Source: GCA-002715885 sp045561575
GTDB taxonomy: Bacteria; Bacteroidota; Bacteroidia; Flavobacteriales; BACL11
Assembly (NCBI GenBank): GCA_045561575.1
Contig: JBJKXM010000031.1
Span: 1 to 46,058 of the forward strand
Direction: 5' to 3'
DNA length: 46,058 nucleotides
Shown here: positions 1 to 8,497 of the stretch, piece after piece
Layout: each line of letters begins with the position of its first letter
How positions within the stretch are numbered: the first letter of the stretch is position 1
The notes under the pieces: generated by a model
Database searches by the model: none
What the model saw: only the letters and a program-made list of their open reading frames with translations
Told to the model about the DNA's origin: nothing
Translations under genes and position numbers: made by a program

Positions 1-332
1 AAATCTTTTTCAATGTATGTTCCTGAACTTGGAATATATGCTTCAGGCTGATAATAATCATAATACGACACAAAGTATTCTACTGCATTATTTGGAAAAA
101 ATTGTTTGAATTCACTGTATAATTGAGCAGCAAGTGTTTTGTTGTGACTTAAAACTAGTGTTGGTTTATTTAGCTCTGAAATTACATTTGCTATTGTAAA
201 TGTTTTTCCTGATCCTGTAACTCCAAGAAGAGTTTGATATTTTTCGTTTTCATGAATACCATTTACTAAACTTTGTATTGCTTCTGGTTGATCACCTGTA
301 GGCTGGAAATCCGAAATTATTTCGAATTTCAT
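1..332 (-). CDS. uvrB: Excinuclease ABC subunit B (UvrB), N-terminal part, cut by window edge
   Basis: UvrB is the damage-verifying helicase-like subunit of UvrABC nucleotide excision repair. Only the first 110 residues are inside the window; the gene runs off the left edge. My translation of the minus strand begins MKFEIISDFQPTGDQPEAI, shows the Walker A motif GVTGSGKT at residues 37-44 that binds ATP, the HNKTLAAQL helicase block near residue 63, and the Tyr-rich beta-hairpin region YFVSYYDYYQPEAY at residues 86-99 that inserts between DNA strands. These are hallmark UvrB sequences. The ATG directly follows the TAA of the DUF349 gene upstream (TAAATG, no gap), which suggests translation coupled to that gene. 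No Shine-Dalgarno site is visible. Confidence 0.97.
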   Translation of the reverse strand, partial: MKFEIISDFQPTGDQPEAIQSLVNGIHENEKYQTLLGVTGSGKTFTIANVISELNKPTLVLSHNKTLAAQLYSEFKQFFPNNAVEYFVSYYDYYQPEAYIPSSGTYIEKD

Positions 333-2027
333 TTATACTTTATTAAGATTTTTTAGTTCTTCTTTTACTTCTTGTAATTCTTGTGATAATTTTTCAATTT
401 TTAAATTGATTTCTTTTTTTAGTGGATCATTTTTTTTCACTGAAACAAAAAAAGATTTGTTAGTTTCATATAGATCAAGTTCTTTTTTCTTTTCAGAAAT
501 TATCTGTCTTAAATTGATTTTATGTTTTTTAAGATCATCAGGATTATTACTAATTAAACTTAATAGGAACTTGTTTTTAAGTTTAGACATTTCATTACTG
601 TCAATACTTAATTTTTCTAATAGTGTAATGTAGGCTTTTTTAAAATCATTTTCTAGTCTAGAATTATTTCCAATATTTCCTAATTGAATCCATTCCTTTA
701 TTTGATTTTCAATAAATAAAATATTTTCTTGAATTTCTTTAGAAATTTTATGCTTTGAAATTTTTGAAATAATTTTTTCTTTAGTTTTTAATTTTTTTGA
801 AATCTCATCCTTAATTTTATTTTGATGTTTCTTTTTAGCATTGAAAAAACTATCACAAGATTTTTTAAATCTTGCCCATAAATCATTGTTTGTTTTGCCA
901 AAAACATGTCCAGTTTTTTTCCATTCTTTTTGAAGTGTAATCATTTTTTTTGTTGTTACATCCCAATTAGAATCTTGAGCTAATTTCTCAGCTTGATGGC
1001 ATATTTTTTCTTTTAACTCTATTATTTTCTTGTTGTCTTCTTTTCTTTTTTTGTAGAAGTTATTTTTTTTCTTGTAAAATTTGTTTAAGGATTCTCTAAA
1101 AATTTTCCAGGACTCTTTGTTGTCTTTTTTATTAACTCTTCCAATAGATTTCCATTTATTAGATAAATTATCTATTTCATTTTTTGCTTTATCACAAGCT
1201 TGATAACTTTCAAATTCTTTACTAGCTATTTTATTGATTTGTTCACAAATATCTTTTTTTGAATTTATCTTCTCTTGATCCTTCTTTTTAAGATTTGTAT
1301 AATAATCATTTCTTTTTTTGTTGATCTTTCTACTTGCATCTTGAAATCTTTCCCAAATTACCTCTCTTTCCTGTTTAATGACAGGACCTACATTTTTCCA
1401 CTTGTCATGTAATTTTTGTAATTCTTCATGCATTTTGTTTAATGACTTTTCATTAATTAAACTTTCTGCATGTTCACATAATTCTATTTTTAACTTATAA
1501 TTCTTTTTAAAATCAAGATCCCTTAAGTCATTATTTAGTCTTAAATAATCATAAAAAACTTCAACAAAGTGATTGTAATTTTGCCAAATTTCATTTTTAT
1601 ATCTAATATTTACATGTCCAGTTTCTCGCCATTTTTTTTGTAGTTCTTTAAACTTATTATATGTTTCTTTTTTGATTTCAATATTTAATGTAAGATCTTT
1701 TATTTCTGAGATAATATCTTCTTTAATCTTAAGATTTCTTTTTTCATCTTCCTCAGTTTTTTTCCTTATTGAATTTCTTTCTTTACGATATTTGTTGTAG
1801 ATTTTTTTGAATTCTTTTTCAATCTCACTTGACTCGTCATCTAGAGATTTTAATTTAATATAAAAAAGAGCTTTTAAAGATTCAATATCTTTAGAAACAG
1901 ATAATAAATTTGTTGATTGAGTATATTTTTCTATTTGAACTAAAATATCATCAATACTATCTGTTTTTTTTAGATCAATTTCAGAATCTAAAACGTCTAA
2001 ATCTATTTCAATACTTTCTTTTGACAT
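333..2027 (-). CDS. DUF349 domain-containing coiled-coil protein
   Basis: A 564-residue, Lys/Glu-rich, largely helical protein. At least four DUF349-type repeats can be read, each with the pattern W-x(2)-G-x-V followed by W-x(2)-F about 15 residues later (for example KKWRETGHVNIRYKNEIW near residue 130, DKWKNVGPV near 207, NKWKSIGRV near 290, KEWKKTGHV near 365); a fifth, weaker copy lies near 440 (KEWIQLGNIG). No signal peptide or membrane segment is visible, so it should be cytoplasmic. The family is common in Bacteroidota and its molecular role is not settled. The frame opens with a TTG at 2030, but I place the start at the ATG at 2027, one codon inside (MSKESIEID). A near-consensus -7 box (TATCTTTA) lies on the minus strand at 2045-2052. 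It is followed with no gap by uvrB. Confidence 0.85.
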   Translation of the reverse strand: MSKESIEIDLDVLDSEIDLKKTDSIDDILVQIEKYTQSTNLLSVSKDIESLKALFYIKLKSLDDESSEIEKEFKKIYNKYRKERNSIRKKTEEDEKRNLKIKEDIISEIKDLTLNIEIKKETYNKFKELQKKWRETGHVNIRYKNEIWQNYNHFVEVFYDYLRLNNDLRDLDFKKNYKLKIELCEHAESLINEKSLNKMHEELQKLHDKWKNVGPVIKQEREVIWERFQDASRKINKKRNDYYTNLKKKDQEKINSKKDICEQINKIASKEFESYQACDKAKNEIDNLSNKWKSIGRVNKKDNKESWKIFRESLNKFYKKKNNFYKKRKEDNKKIIELKEKICHQAEKLAQDSNWDVTTKKMITLQKEWKKTGHVFGKTNNDLWARFKKSCDSFFNAKKKHQNKIKDEISKKLKTKEKIISKISKHKISKEIQENILFIENQIKEWIQLGNIGNNSRLENDFKKAYITLLEKLSIDSNEMSKLKNKFLLSLISNNPDDLKKHKINLRQIISEKKKELDLYETNKSFFVSVKKNDPLKKEINLKIEKLSQELQEVKEELKNLNKV

Positions 2028-2091
2028 CAAACCTCTATTTTTTGTAAAGATATTTAATAATGCTGAAAATAAACTGTATATCTAGTGAAAA

Positions 2092-2811
2092 TTAATTTTC
2101 CCATATTTTCCAAGATAAATCTGCTTGGTTTAATAACATCTGATATCCATTGGTTACTTTGCATTTTTGTTTTCTTGCCTTTTGTAGAAAAACAGTTTCT
2201 TTTGGGTTATATACTAAATCATATACTAAATGTTTTTCTGAAAGTAAATTATATGGGATTTTTGGAAATGAATGAATATTAGGATACATACCTAAAGGAG
2301 TTGTATTAATTAAAATTAAGTTATCAATTATATCTAAATTTGATAAATTTTCATATTTAATTTCTCCAGATCTTGAAATGACTTTAAAGTTTATTTTATT
2401 TTTTGTTAAAACATATTGAACTGCTTTACTTGCTCCTCCATTTCCTAAAATAATTGCACTTTTTCTATTTTCAATTAATGGTTTAAAGCTTTTTTCAAAT
2501 CCATCTGCATCTGTATTAAAACCAGTTATTTTGTTTTTATTAACTTTAAGAGTATTTATTGAGCCAATTTTTTCTGCTGAATCATCAAGGTCATCTACAT
2601 ATTTTAAAATTTGTTCTTTAAAAGGAATAGTAACATTTAATCCGCTTAAATTATTTTTTGAAATTAGTTCTCTTAATGAATTTAAATTGTTGATTTCAAA
2701 GTTTTTATAGTAATGGTTTTTATAATTCAAACTTTTAAATTTTTTTTCAAAATAATCTTTAGAAAAAGAGTGTTTAAGTTTAGTTCCTATAAGGCCATAA
2801 TTTTTTTTCAC
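2092..2811 (-). CDS. aroE: Shikimate dehydrogenase (AroE)
   Basis: Catalyses NADPH-dependent reduction of 3-dehydroshikimate to shikimate in aromatic amino-acid synthesis. The 239-residue protein, slightly short for the family, begins KKNYGLIGTKLKHSFSKDYF, holding the substrate-binding SxS motif at residues 15-17. The catalytic lysine lies in NVTIPFKE (K65) and its partner aspartate in GFNTDADGFEKSF (D101). A Rossmann glycine-rich turn GNGGASKAVQ follows in the second half, and the C-terminal GYQMLLNQA motif is typical. The start is GTG at 2811 and overlaps the TGA of the DUF368 gene as GTGA; no in-frame ATG lies nearby, so the GTG looks real and coupled. It is the last gene of the comA-DUF368-aroE run, which ends in a 64-base gap before the DUF349 gene. 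Confidence 0.95.
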   Translation of the reverse strand: MKKNYGLIGTKLKHSFSKDYFEKKFKSLNYKNHYYKNFEINNLNSLRELISKNNLSGLNVTIPFKEQILKYVDDLDDSAEKIGSINTLKVNKNKITGFNTDADGFEKSFKPLIENRKSAIILGNGGASKAVQYVLTKNKINFKVISRSGEIKYENLSNLDIIDNLILINTTPLGMYPNIHSFPKIPYNLLSEKHLVYDLVYNPKETVFLQKARKQKCKVTNGYQMLLNQADLSWKIWEN

Positions 2812-3704
2812 TTTTTAGAATACTTTTCTAGTATATAAACACTTAGAATACCAAGGATAATCATTAAAAATGCAATGATATTCTCATTGCTTAATTCATT
2901 AGGAAAGAAGATATCATATTTTAATACCTTTTCTTTTCCTCCAATTACTACAGCTTCACTAATTTTTTTCCAAGGCCAAATTAACATTAGTGATCCAGTA
3001 ATAAATCCTGTTAATGTTGCTAATGTTTGATCTTTGTATTTTTTTAGTAACCAAGCTAAAACATGTGAAAATAATAAAACTCCAACAATTGAGCCTAAAA
3101 AAAATACTGTCAATATCATTATGTTTAGATCTGTAACTGCTTTTACTAATAATAATTCATAATTTCCTAAAAGAATTAAAATGAATGATCCAGACAAACC
3201 AGGCAATATCATCCCACTAATGCCAATTATTCCACAGAAGAATATAAAGAGTAAGTTGTCATTTTCATTTGCTGGTGATACATAAGTAAACAATACCGCA
3301 AATACAATTCCAAATACAAGAGAAAAATAAGTTGAATTTGTCCATTTTTTTATTGTTTTTCCAACATATAATATTGAAATTAAAATAAGACCAAAGAAAA
3401 ATGCCCAAATGAACAAAGGATAATTATTAAATAAATATTTAAACAGGCTAGCAATACTAAATACACTTATTATACTGCCTCCAAATACAGCTAATAAAAA
3501 ATAGAAGTTAGTGTGTTTGATAAAAGATTTGAAATTAAATTTCAATATTAATTTAAAGGCAGTTTTATCAAATGATTTTAATGAATTAATCAATTCTTCA
3601 TAAATGCCAGTTACTAGAGCTATGGTGCCACCAGAAACACCCGGAATTACATTTGCAACCCCCATAGCAATACCCTTCAGTAATAGAACAAAATACTTTT
3701 TCAC
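2808..3704 (-). CDS. DUF368 membrane protein (PopT-type undecaprenyl-phosphate translocase family)
   Basis: A 298-residue polytopic inner-membrane protein with about eight to nine hydrophobic segments. The opening GIAMGVANVIPGVSGGTIAL is the diagnostic DUF368 signature, and a second, inverted-looking copy, GIIGISGMILPGLSGSFILI, appears near residue 155, as expected for this internally duplicated family. Members of DUF368 (PopT) have been reported to recycle undecaprenyl phosphate across the membrane for cell-wall and polysaccharide synthesis; that role is taken from family knowledge, not from this sequence. The start is GTG at 3704, four bases after the comA stop, and the stop overlaps the aroE start by four bases, so the three genes are probably one operon. 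Confidence 0.9.
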   Translation of the reverse strand: MKKYFVLLLKGIAMGVANVIPGVSGGTIALVTGIYEELINSLKSFDKTAFKLILKFNFKSFIKHTNFYFLLAVFGGSIISVFSIASLFKYLFNNYPLFIWAFFFGLILISILYVGKTIKKWTNSTYFSLVFGIVFAVLFTYVSPANENDNLLFIFFCGIIGISGMILPGLSGSFILILLGNYELLLVKAVTDLNIMILTVFFLGSIVGVLLFSHVLAWLLKKYKDQTLATLTGFITGSLMLIWPWKKISEAVVIGGKEKVLKYDIFFPNELSNENIIAFLMIILGILSVYILEKYSKK

Positions 3705-3708
3705 CTAA

Positions 3709-4464
3709 TTATAAATAATTTTCAAATGTATCACCTCTAAGACCTAATCTTAAGCATTCAAGCGATATAATATCGTTAGGTGAAATATTTCCTAGATTTA
3801 CATTAGCACCAAAACTATTTATGAACCAAACTTGTTGTTTTTTTTGCGGCGCTTCCCATAAAATTTTATCAACTGGAATATCTGAAGTTATTTTATCAAT
3901 AAGATCTTTTTTTATATTTCCATTTGGATCAAACATACCAACATTACCTCCTTCTCTAGCCTCTGCAATAACCTTCCAGCTTCCAGCATCTAATTCTTTT
4001 TTCATAAAACTTATCCATTGAGAATCATCTAAAATTATTGATTCATCCTTACTTCCAATTTCACTAATAACCTTAAAGTTTTTACTTAATTTTTGAATGT
4101 ATTCACATTTAACATCGTGATTAATTGAAATAGATCCATCAGATACTTCTACCATTTCTAGTTTTAGTTTGTCCATTAATTTACAGAAATCATCAAATTG
4201 ATTCCTAATTACAAAAGCTTCAAATAATGTTCCTCCAGTATATACCATCATCCCAGATTTTTGATAAAGATTAATTTTTTTATCAATAAATCTAGTTAAA
4301 AGACTAGTTCCAAAACCTAATTTAACAATATCTGTTAATTCACTTTTCAAGGCAACCATATTTTCTGCTTCATTTAGGCTCAAACCTTTATCCATAACCA
4401 TAGTCAGACCTTCTTCTCGTGGTTTTGATGCTCTTGATGGTATGTTTTTTAAAATTTCAATCAT
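3709..4464 (-). CDS. Phosphosulfolactate synthase-like protein (ComA family)
   Basis: ComA joins sulfite to phosphoenolpyruvate to give (2R)-phospho-3-sulfolactate, the first step of one route to coenzyme M. The 251-residue protein, a usual length, carries family blocks in order: SKPREEGLTMVMDKG near residues 13-27, YTGGTLFEAF near 75-84, EVSDGSISI near 106, IAEAREGGNVGMFD near 166-180 and FGANVNLGNI near 219-228, consistent with a PEP-binding TIM barrel. In flavobacteria the product is more likely to feed sulfonates (sulfolactate or sulfonolipid precursors) than coenzyme M; that is inference, since no other comA-pathway gene is in the window. It is the first gene of an operon with DUF368 and aroE, and a good -7 box lies 19 bases upstream of its ATG. 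Confidence 0.85.
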   Translation of the reverse strand: MIEILKNIPSRASKPREEGLTMVMDKGLSLNEAENMVALKSELTDIVKLGFGTSLLTRFIDKKINLYQKSGMMVYTGGTLFEAFVIRNQFDDFCKLMDKLKLEMVEVSDGSISINHDVKCEYIQKLSKNFKVISEIGSKDESIILDDSQWISFMKKELDAGSWKVIAEAREGGNVGMFDPNGNIKKDLIDKITSDIPVDKILWEAPQKKQQVWFINSFGANVNLGNISPNDIISLECLRLGLRGDTFENYL

Positions 4465-4483
4465 TATCTGCTAGATTATGTAA

Positions 4484-4491
4484 CAAAGATA
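4484..4491 (-). promoter_or_regulatory. Bacteroidota -7 promoter box for comA-DUF368-aroE
   Basis: The minus strand reads TATCTTTG, a full match to the Bacteroidota -7 consensus TAnnTTTG, 19 bases before the comA ATG. A TTG (plus-strand CAA at 4507-4509) lies 15 bases upstream, slightly closer than the usual 17-23. It sits back to back with the glmM box. Confidence 0.5.
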
Positions 4492-4523
4492 GAAATACTG
4501 TATTAACAATCTTGTAATTTGTT

Positions 4524-4531
4524 TAATTTTG
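4524..4531 (+). promoter_or_regulatory. Bacteroidota -7 promoter box for glmM
   Basis: TAATTTTG matches TAnnTTTG and lies 18 bases before the glmM ATG at 4550. No clear -33 TTTG is seen at the right spacing. The box overlaps the TTG codon at 4529, which argues against that codon being the translation start. Confidence 0.45.
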
Positions 4532-4549
4532 TGTAGAATAAAAAATATC

Positions 4550-5929
4550 ATGACACTTATCAAATCAATTTCTGGAATTAGAGGAACAATTGGAGGGGCT
4601 GTAGGAGATTCTTTTACTCCAATAGATATTGTTAGATTTACCTCTGCATATGCAAAATTTATTTCTTCACAAGGAAATGATTCAAAGAAAATAGTTATTG
4701 GTAGAGATGCTAGAATTTCAGGCTTATTTGTGTCAAATATTGTTTCAGGAACATTAATGGGATGTGGCTTTGACGTTATTGATATAGGCTTGTCTACTAC
4801 TCCCACTGTTGAAGTTGCAGTAGAGAAAGAAAAGGCAGCAGGAGGAATCATCTTAACGGCTAGTCATAACCCTAAACAGTGGAATGCATTAAAATTACTC
4901 AATAATAAAGGAGAATTTATTTCATCTGATGATGGAAAAAAAATTCTGGAACTAGTTGAAAATAATGATTATCACTTCCCTGAAATTGATCATATTGGTA
5001 GTTGTCAATTAGATAATACTCATAATGATAAGCATATTGATGATGTTTTAAATCTAAAATTAGTAGATATTGATTTAATAAAATCCAAAAAATTCAAAAT
5101 AGTTTTAGACGCTGTTAACTCAACTGGTGGAATTTTAATTCCTAGGCTTTTAGAAAAATTAGGAGTTGAATGTATCAAGCTATTTTGTGATCCTACAGGA
5201 AATTTCCCTCATAATCCTGAACCTCTTCCTGAAAATCTGAGAGAAATATCCAAAACTGTTGTCAGCTCAGGTGCTGATTTAGGTATTGTAGTTGACCCTG
5301 ATGTAGATAGATTAGCATTAGTATGTGAAGACGGTTCTATGTTTGGAGAAGAATATACGTTAGTTTCTGTTGCTGATTATGTTTTATCAAAAACTCCAGG
5401 AAATACTGTTTCAAATTTATCATCAACAAGAGCATTATCTGATGTTACTAAAAAATATAATTGTGAATATTATGCTTCTGCTGTAGGAGAAGTTAATGTT
5501 GTTGAACAAATGAAATCGTGTAATGCTATAATAGGTGGAGAGGGAAATGGTGGTATTATATACCCATCACTTCATTATGGTAGAGATGCATTAGTTGGAA
5601 TTGCTCTGTTTTTAACTAATTTAGCTGAAAAAGAAATTTCTTGCTCCGATTTAAGAAAAACTTATCCTAATTATTTTATTTCAAAAAATAAGATAGACTT
5701 AGATCCAAGTACAGATATTCAATATATTTTTGATCAATTAAAAGAAAATTATTCATCAAATAGAATTAATTTAGTTGACGGTATGAAAATTGATTTTGAT
5801 AGCGGATGGGTACATTTAAGAAGATCTAATACAGAGCCAATAATTAGAATTTATTCTGAAAGTTCATCAAAAGAAAAAGCTGATAATATTGCAAACGATT
5901 TTATTAAACAAATTAAAGAAATAATCTAA
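4550..5929 (+). CDS. glmM: Phosphoglucosamine mutase / phosphohexomutase (GlmM-like)
   Basis: A 459-residue alpha-D-phosphohexomutase, most likely converting glucosamine-6-phosphate to glucosamine-1-phosphate for UDP-GlcNAc, peptidoglycan and lipid A. It begins MTLIKSISGIRGTIGG, the substrate-loop signature. The phosphoserine loop LTASHNPKQWNALK places the catalytic serine at S105. The metal loop is VDPDVDRLALV, the sugar-binding loop GGEGNGGIIYP, and the C-terminal phosphate-binding loop RRSNTEPIIRIY. The frame can be extended to a TTG at 4529, but the ATG at 4550 fits the family and leaves room for the promoter. A phosphomannomutase activity cannot be excluded from sequence alone. Its stop overlaps the start of the cysteine desulfurase (TAATG), so the two are co-transcribed. 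Confidence 0.9.
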   Translation: MTLIKSISGIRGTIGGAVGDSFTPIDIVRFTSAYAKFISSQGNDSKKIVIGRDARISGLFVSNIVSGTLMGCGFDVIDIGLSTTPTVEVAVEKEKAAGGIILTASHNPKQWNALKLLNNKGEFISSDDGKKILELVENNDYHFPEIDHIGSCQLDNTHNDKHIDDVLNLKLVDIDLIKSKKFKIVLDAVNSTGGILIPRLLEKLGVECIKLFCDPTGNFPHNPEPLPENLREISKTVVSSGADLGIVVDPDVDRLALVCEDGSMFGEEYTLVSVADYVLSKTPGNTVSNLSSTRALSDVTKKYNCEYYASAVGEVNVVEQMKSCNAIIGGEGNGGIIYPSLHYGRDALVGIALFLTNLAEKEISCSDLRKTYPNYFISKNKIDLDPSTDIQYIFDQLKENYSSNRINLVDGMKIDFDSGWVHLRRSNTEPIIRIYSESSSKEKADNIANDFIKQIKEII

Positions 5930-7059
5930 TGCGTGTATATCTTGACAATGCAGCTACAACACAAATTGCCCCAGAAGTAATTGATTATATGTCAGATTTA
6001 ATGAGAAATGTTTATGCTAATCCATCATCTATTCATCATGGGGGAAGGAAATCACGAATTATTATTGAAAATGCTAGAAAAATAGTTTCTGGATTTTTAA
6101 ATACATCTCCTGGAAATATTTTTTTTACTTCTGGAGGAACTGAAGCAGATAATATGGCAATTAGATGTGGTATTTTAGATAACAATATTACCCATGCTAT
6201 TACCTCATCTATTTCTCACAAAGCTGTTATTTACCCACTTGAGGAACTCAAAGAAAAAAACCATATTTCTCTTGATTATATAAAGCTTGATTCAAACGGA
6301 AGAGTTGATTTAAATCATTTAGATACTTTATTAAAAAATAATGATAGAACATTTGTTTCAATTATGCATGCTAATAATGAAATTGGAACTATTCAGCCTA
6401 TAGTTGAAATAGGCGAAATATGTAAAAAATATAATGCAGTTTTTCATTGTGATACGGTTCAGACAATGGCACATTATCCCATTGATCTTCAAAAGTTAAA
6501 TGTTGATTTTATTACAGGTTCTTCGCATAAATTTCACGGACCAAAAGGAGTGGGTTTTATTTATATTAGTGATAATATTAATATTAAACCATTTATATCC
6601 GGTGGTTCACAAGAGAGAAATATGAGGGCAGGAACTGAAAATGTTCATTCTATTGCAGGACTAGCAAAAGCAATGGAATTATCATATTCAAATATGGAGA
6701 AAGATAAAATTTATATTTCAGAAATAAAGAAATACATGATTGATCAATTATCTAAAAATATTAAGGATATCAAATTCAATGCAAATTGTATTGACTTTGA
6801 AAATAGTTTATTTAAAATCTTAAGTGTTAGTTTTCCAAAGATATCTGAATCTGAAATGTTACTTTTTAACTTAGACATACATGGTATATCTTGTTCAGGG
6901 GGAAGTGCTTGTTCAGCTGGAAATATGTCTGGGTCACATGTTTTAGATGAAGTTTGCAAGGACAATAATAGAACTGGTGTTAGATTTTCTTTTAGCAGAT
7001 ATAACACTAAAGAAGAAATTGATTATACAATACAAAAAATCAAGGAGATTTTTAATTAA
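5929..7059 (+). CDS. Cysteine desulfurase (NifS/IscS class V aminotransferase)
   Basis: A 376-residue PLP enzyme that takes sulfur from L-cysteine for Fe-S clusters, thiolated tRNA or cofactors. It opens MRVYLDNAATTQIAPEV, the standard class V start, has the TSGGTEADN PLP-phosphate site, the PLP lysine in SSHKFHGPKGVGF (K201), and the catalytic cysteine in GGSACSAGNMSGSHVL (C328) on a long IscS-type loop. Length and loop place it with the IscS/NifS group rather than SufS. No scaffold or sulfur acceptor gene adjoins it, so the pathway it serves is unknown. The ATG overlaps the glmM stop by one base, and its own stop overlaps the convergent nhaC stop by 8 bases. Confidence 0.93.
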   Translation: MRVYLDNAATTQIAPEVIDYMSDLMRNVYANPSSIHHGGRKSRIIIENARKIVSGFLNTSPGNIFFTSGGTEADNMAIRCGILDNNITHAITSSISHKAVIYPLEELKEKNHISLDYIKLDSNGRVDLNHLDTLLKNNDRTFVSIMHANNEIGTIQPIVEIGEICKKYNAVFHCDTVQTMAHYPIDLQKLNVDFITGSSHKFHGPKGVGFIYISDNINIKPFISGGSQERNMRAGTENVHSIAGLAKAMELSYSNMEKDKIYISEIKKYMIDQLSKNIKDIKFNANCIDFENSLFKILSVSFPKISESEMLLFNLDIHGISCSGGSACSAGNMSGSHVLDEVCKDNNRTGVRFSFSRYNTKEEIDYTIQKIKEIFN

Positions 7060-8482
7060 TTCTTTTAATCTTAAATTTTATATATCCAAATATAATTGTC
7101 ATAATTGGACTTATTAAATTAAAAAAACAAAAAGGAAGATAAGTAATTGTTGCAACTCCAAGTACTGCAGATTGAGCAGCACCACAGGTATTCCATGGGA
7201 TCAAAACAGAAGTAACGGTACCACTATCTTCAAGAGTTCTACTCAAGTTTTCTGGAGCTAGACCTTTTTTCTTAAAGCTATCTTCAAACATTTTACCTGG
7301 AACAACAATACTTAAATATTGATCAGCTGTAGTTAAATTAAAAAATATACAGGTTCCAGATGTTGTTGCAATCAAAGAGCCAGTTGATCTAGCATAATTT
7401 ATTATAGGTTCACTTATTCTATTTAAAAGTTTTGTTGCCTGCATAGCACCACCAAAACTCATAGCACAAATAACTAACCATATAGTACTCAACATTCCTT
7501 TCATCCCTCCACTGTTTAATAAATTATTCATTAATTGATTATCTGTGTTTATTTGAATGTCAGATGAAATAGCATTCATAATAACATTATAATATACTCC
7601 AAAATTTAACGAATTTGTTTGACTTATTTCTAGAACGATTTGTGGTTGAAAAATGATAGCAAATAAAGCACCAAGAAGAATGCCTGATAGAAGTGCCGGA
7701 ATTGCAGGTGTTTTCTTTATAATTAGAACCACTACCGTTAATGGAACTGTAAATAGCCAATAATTAAGTTGAAATTTAGAATTTAATGCAAATAATAAAT
7801 CATCGATATTTTGGTTTGTAGTTGTTTCTATATTAAGACCAATAAAAAAGAATATAATCAAAGTAATAATAAAACTTGGAATAGTTGTATACATCATATA
7901 TTTAATATGCGAAAACAAATCACTAGAAGACATAGCAGCAGCCAGATTAGTAGTGTCGGATAGTGGAGACATTTTATCACCAAAGTATGCTCCTGAAATT
8001 ATTGAGCCTGCAATTAAACCTTCAGAAATCCCAAGAACTTGTCCTATTCCAATTAATGCAATTCCAACAGTAGCAATTGTGGACCAAGAACTTCCTGATG
8101 CTAAAGAAACTATTGCACAAATCACAGATGAGGCAATTAAAAAATACTCAGGGTTTAGAATTTGTAATCCATAAAATATCATAGCCGGTACAATACCGCT
8201 TATTAGCCAAGTTCCAGTAAGAGATCCTATTAAAAGTAAAATTATAATAGCAGAGGTCGTAGAACTTATACTTTTACTAATTGTGTCAATTATGTTTTTC
8301 CATTTTTTTCCGTTAAAAACACCAATTAAAACTGCTAAACTAGCTGATAATAATAAAGCAATTTGATTTGGCCCTCCTAATGATTCATCACCGTAAATAT
8401 ATACATTGAATGAGAGTAAAAAAATTAAAAAAAGAATTGGGGATAATGCAAGTAAAAAAGGTATTTCAGAATTTGATTTGAT
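7052..8482 (-). CDS. nhaC: NhaC family Na+/H+ antiporter, start codon not canonical
   Basis: A polytopic inner-membrane sodium/proton antiporter of the NhaC family (about 11-12 hydrophobic segments) for pH and sodium balance. The body contains SGAYFGDKMSPLSDTTNLAA and the C-terminal ATTSGTCIFFNLTTADQYLS and LIPWNTCGAAQSAVLG blocks typical of NhaC. The first in-frame ATG is at 8182 (376 residues), but that would remove the first membrane segments. My reading of the minus strand shows 105 more open codons with convincing NhaC content (PFLLALSPILFLIFLL, GGPNQIALLL, IIILLLIGSLTGTWLISG), and none of them is ATG, GTG or TTG. I set the start at an ATC at 8482 (476 residues, a normal length), but ATT, ATA or a damaged ATG are equally possible. 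The reading frame is the same as that of the wzc stop at 8498-8500. Confidence 0.8.
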   Translation of the reverse strand: MKSNSEIPFLLALSPILFLIFLLSFNVYIYGDESLGGPNQIALLLSASLAVLIGVFNGKKWKNIIDTISKSISSTTSAIIILLLIGSLTGTWLISGIVPAMIFYGLQILNPEYFLIASSVICAIVSLASGSSWSTIATVGIALIGIGQVLGISEGLIAGSIISGAYFGDKMSPLSDTTNLAAAMSSSDLFSHIKYMMYTTIPSFIITLIIFFFIGLNIETTTNQNIDDLLFALNSKFQLNYWLFTVPLTVVVLIIKKTPAIPALLSGILLGALFAIIFQPQIVLEISQTNSLNFGVYYNVIMNAISSDIQINTDNQLMNNLLNSGGMKGMLSTIWLVICAMSFGGAMQATKLLNRISEPIINYARSTGSLIATTSGTCIFFNLTTADQYLSIVVPGKMFEDSFKKKGLAPENLSRTLEDSGTVTSVLIPWNTCGAAQSAVLGVATITYLPFCFFNLISPIMTIIFGYIKFKIKRIN

Positions 8483-8497
8483 GACTGAATTATTTAA

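Noticed and set aside
7953..8174. Plus-strand open frame inside nhaC
   Set aside because: It lies opposite conserved NhaC coding sequence, has no homology I recognise and is a shadow of it.
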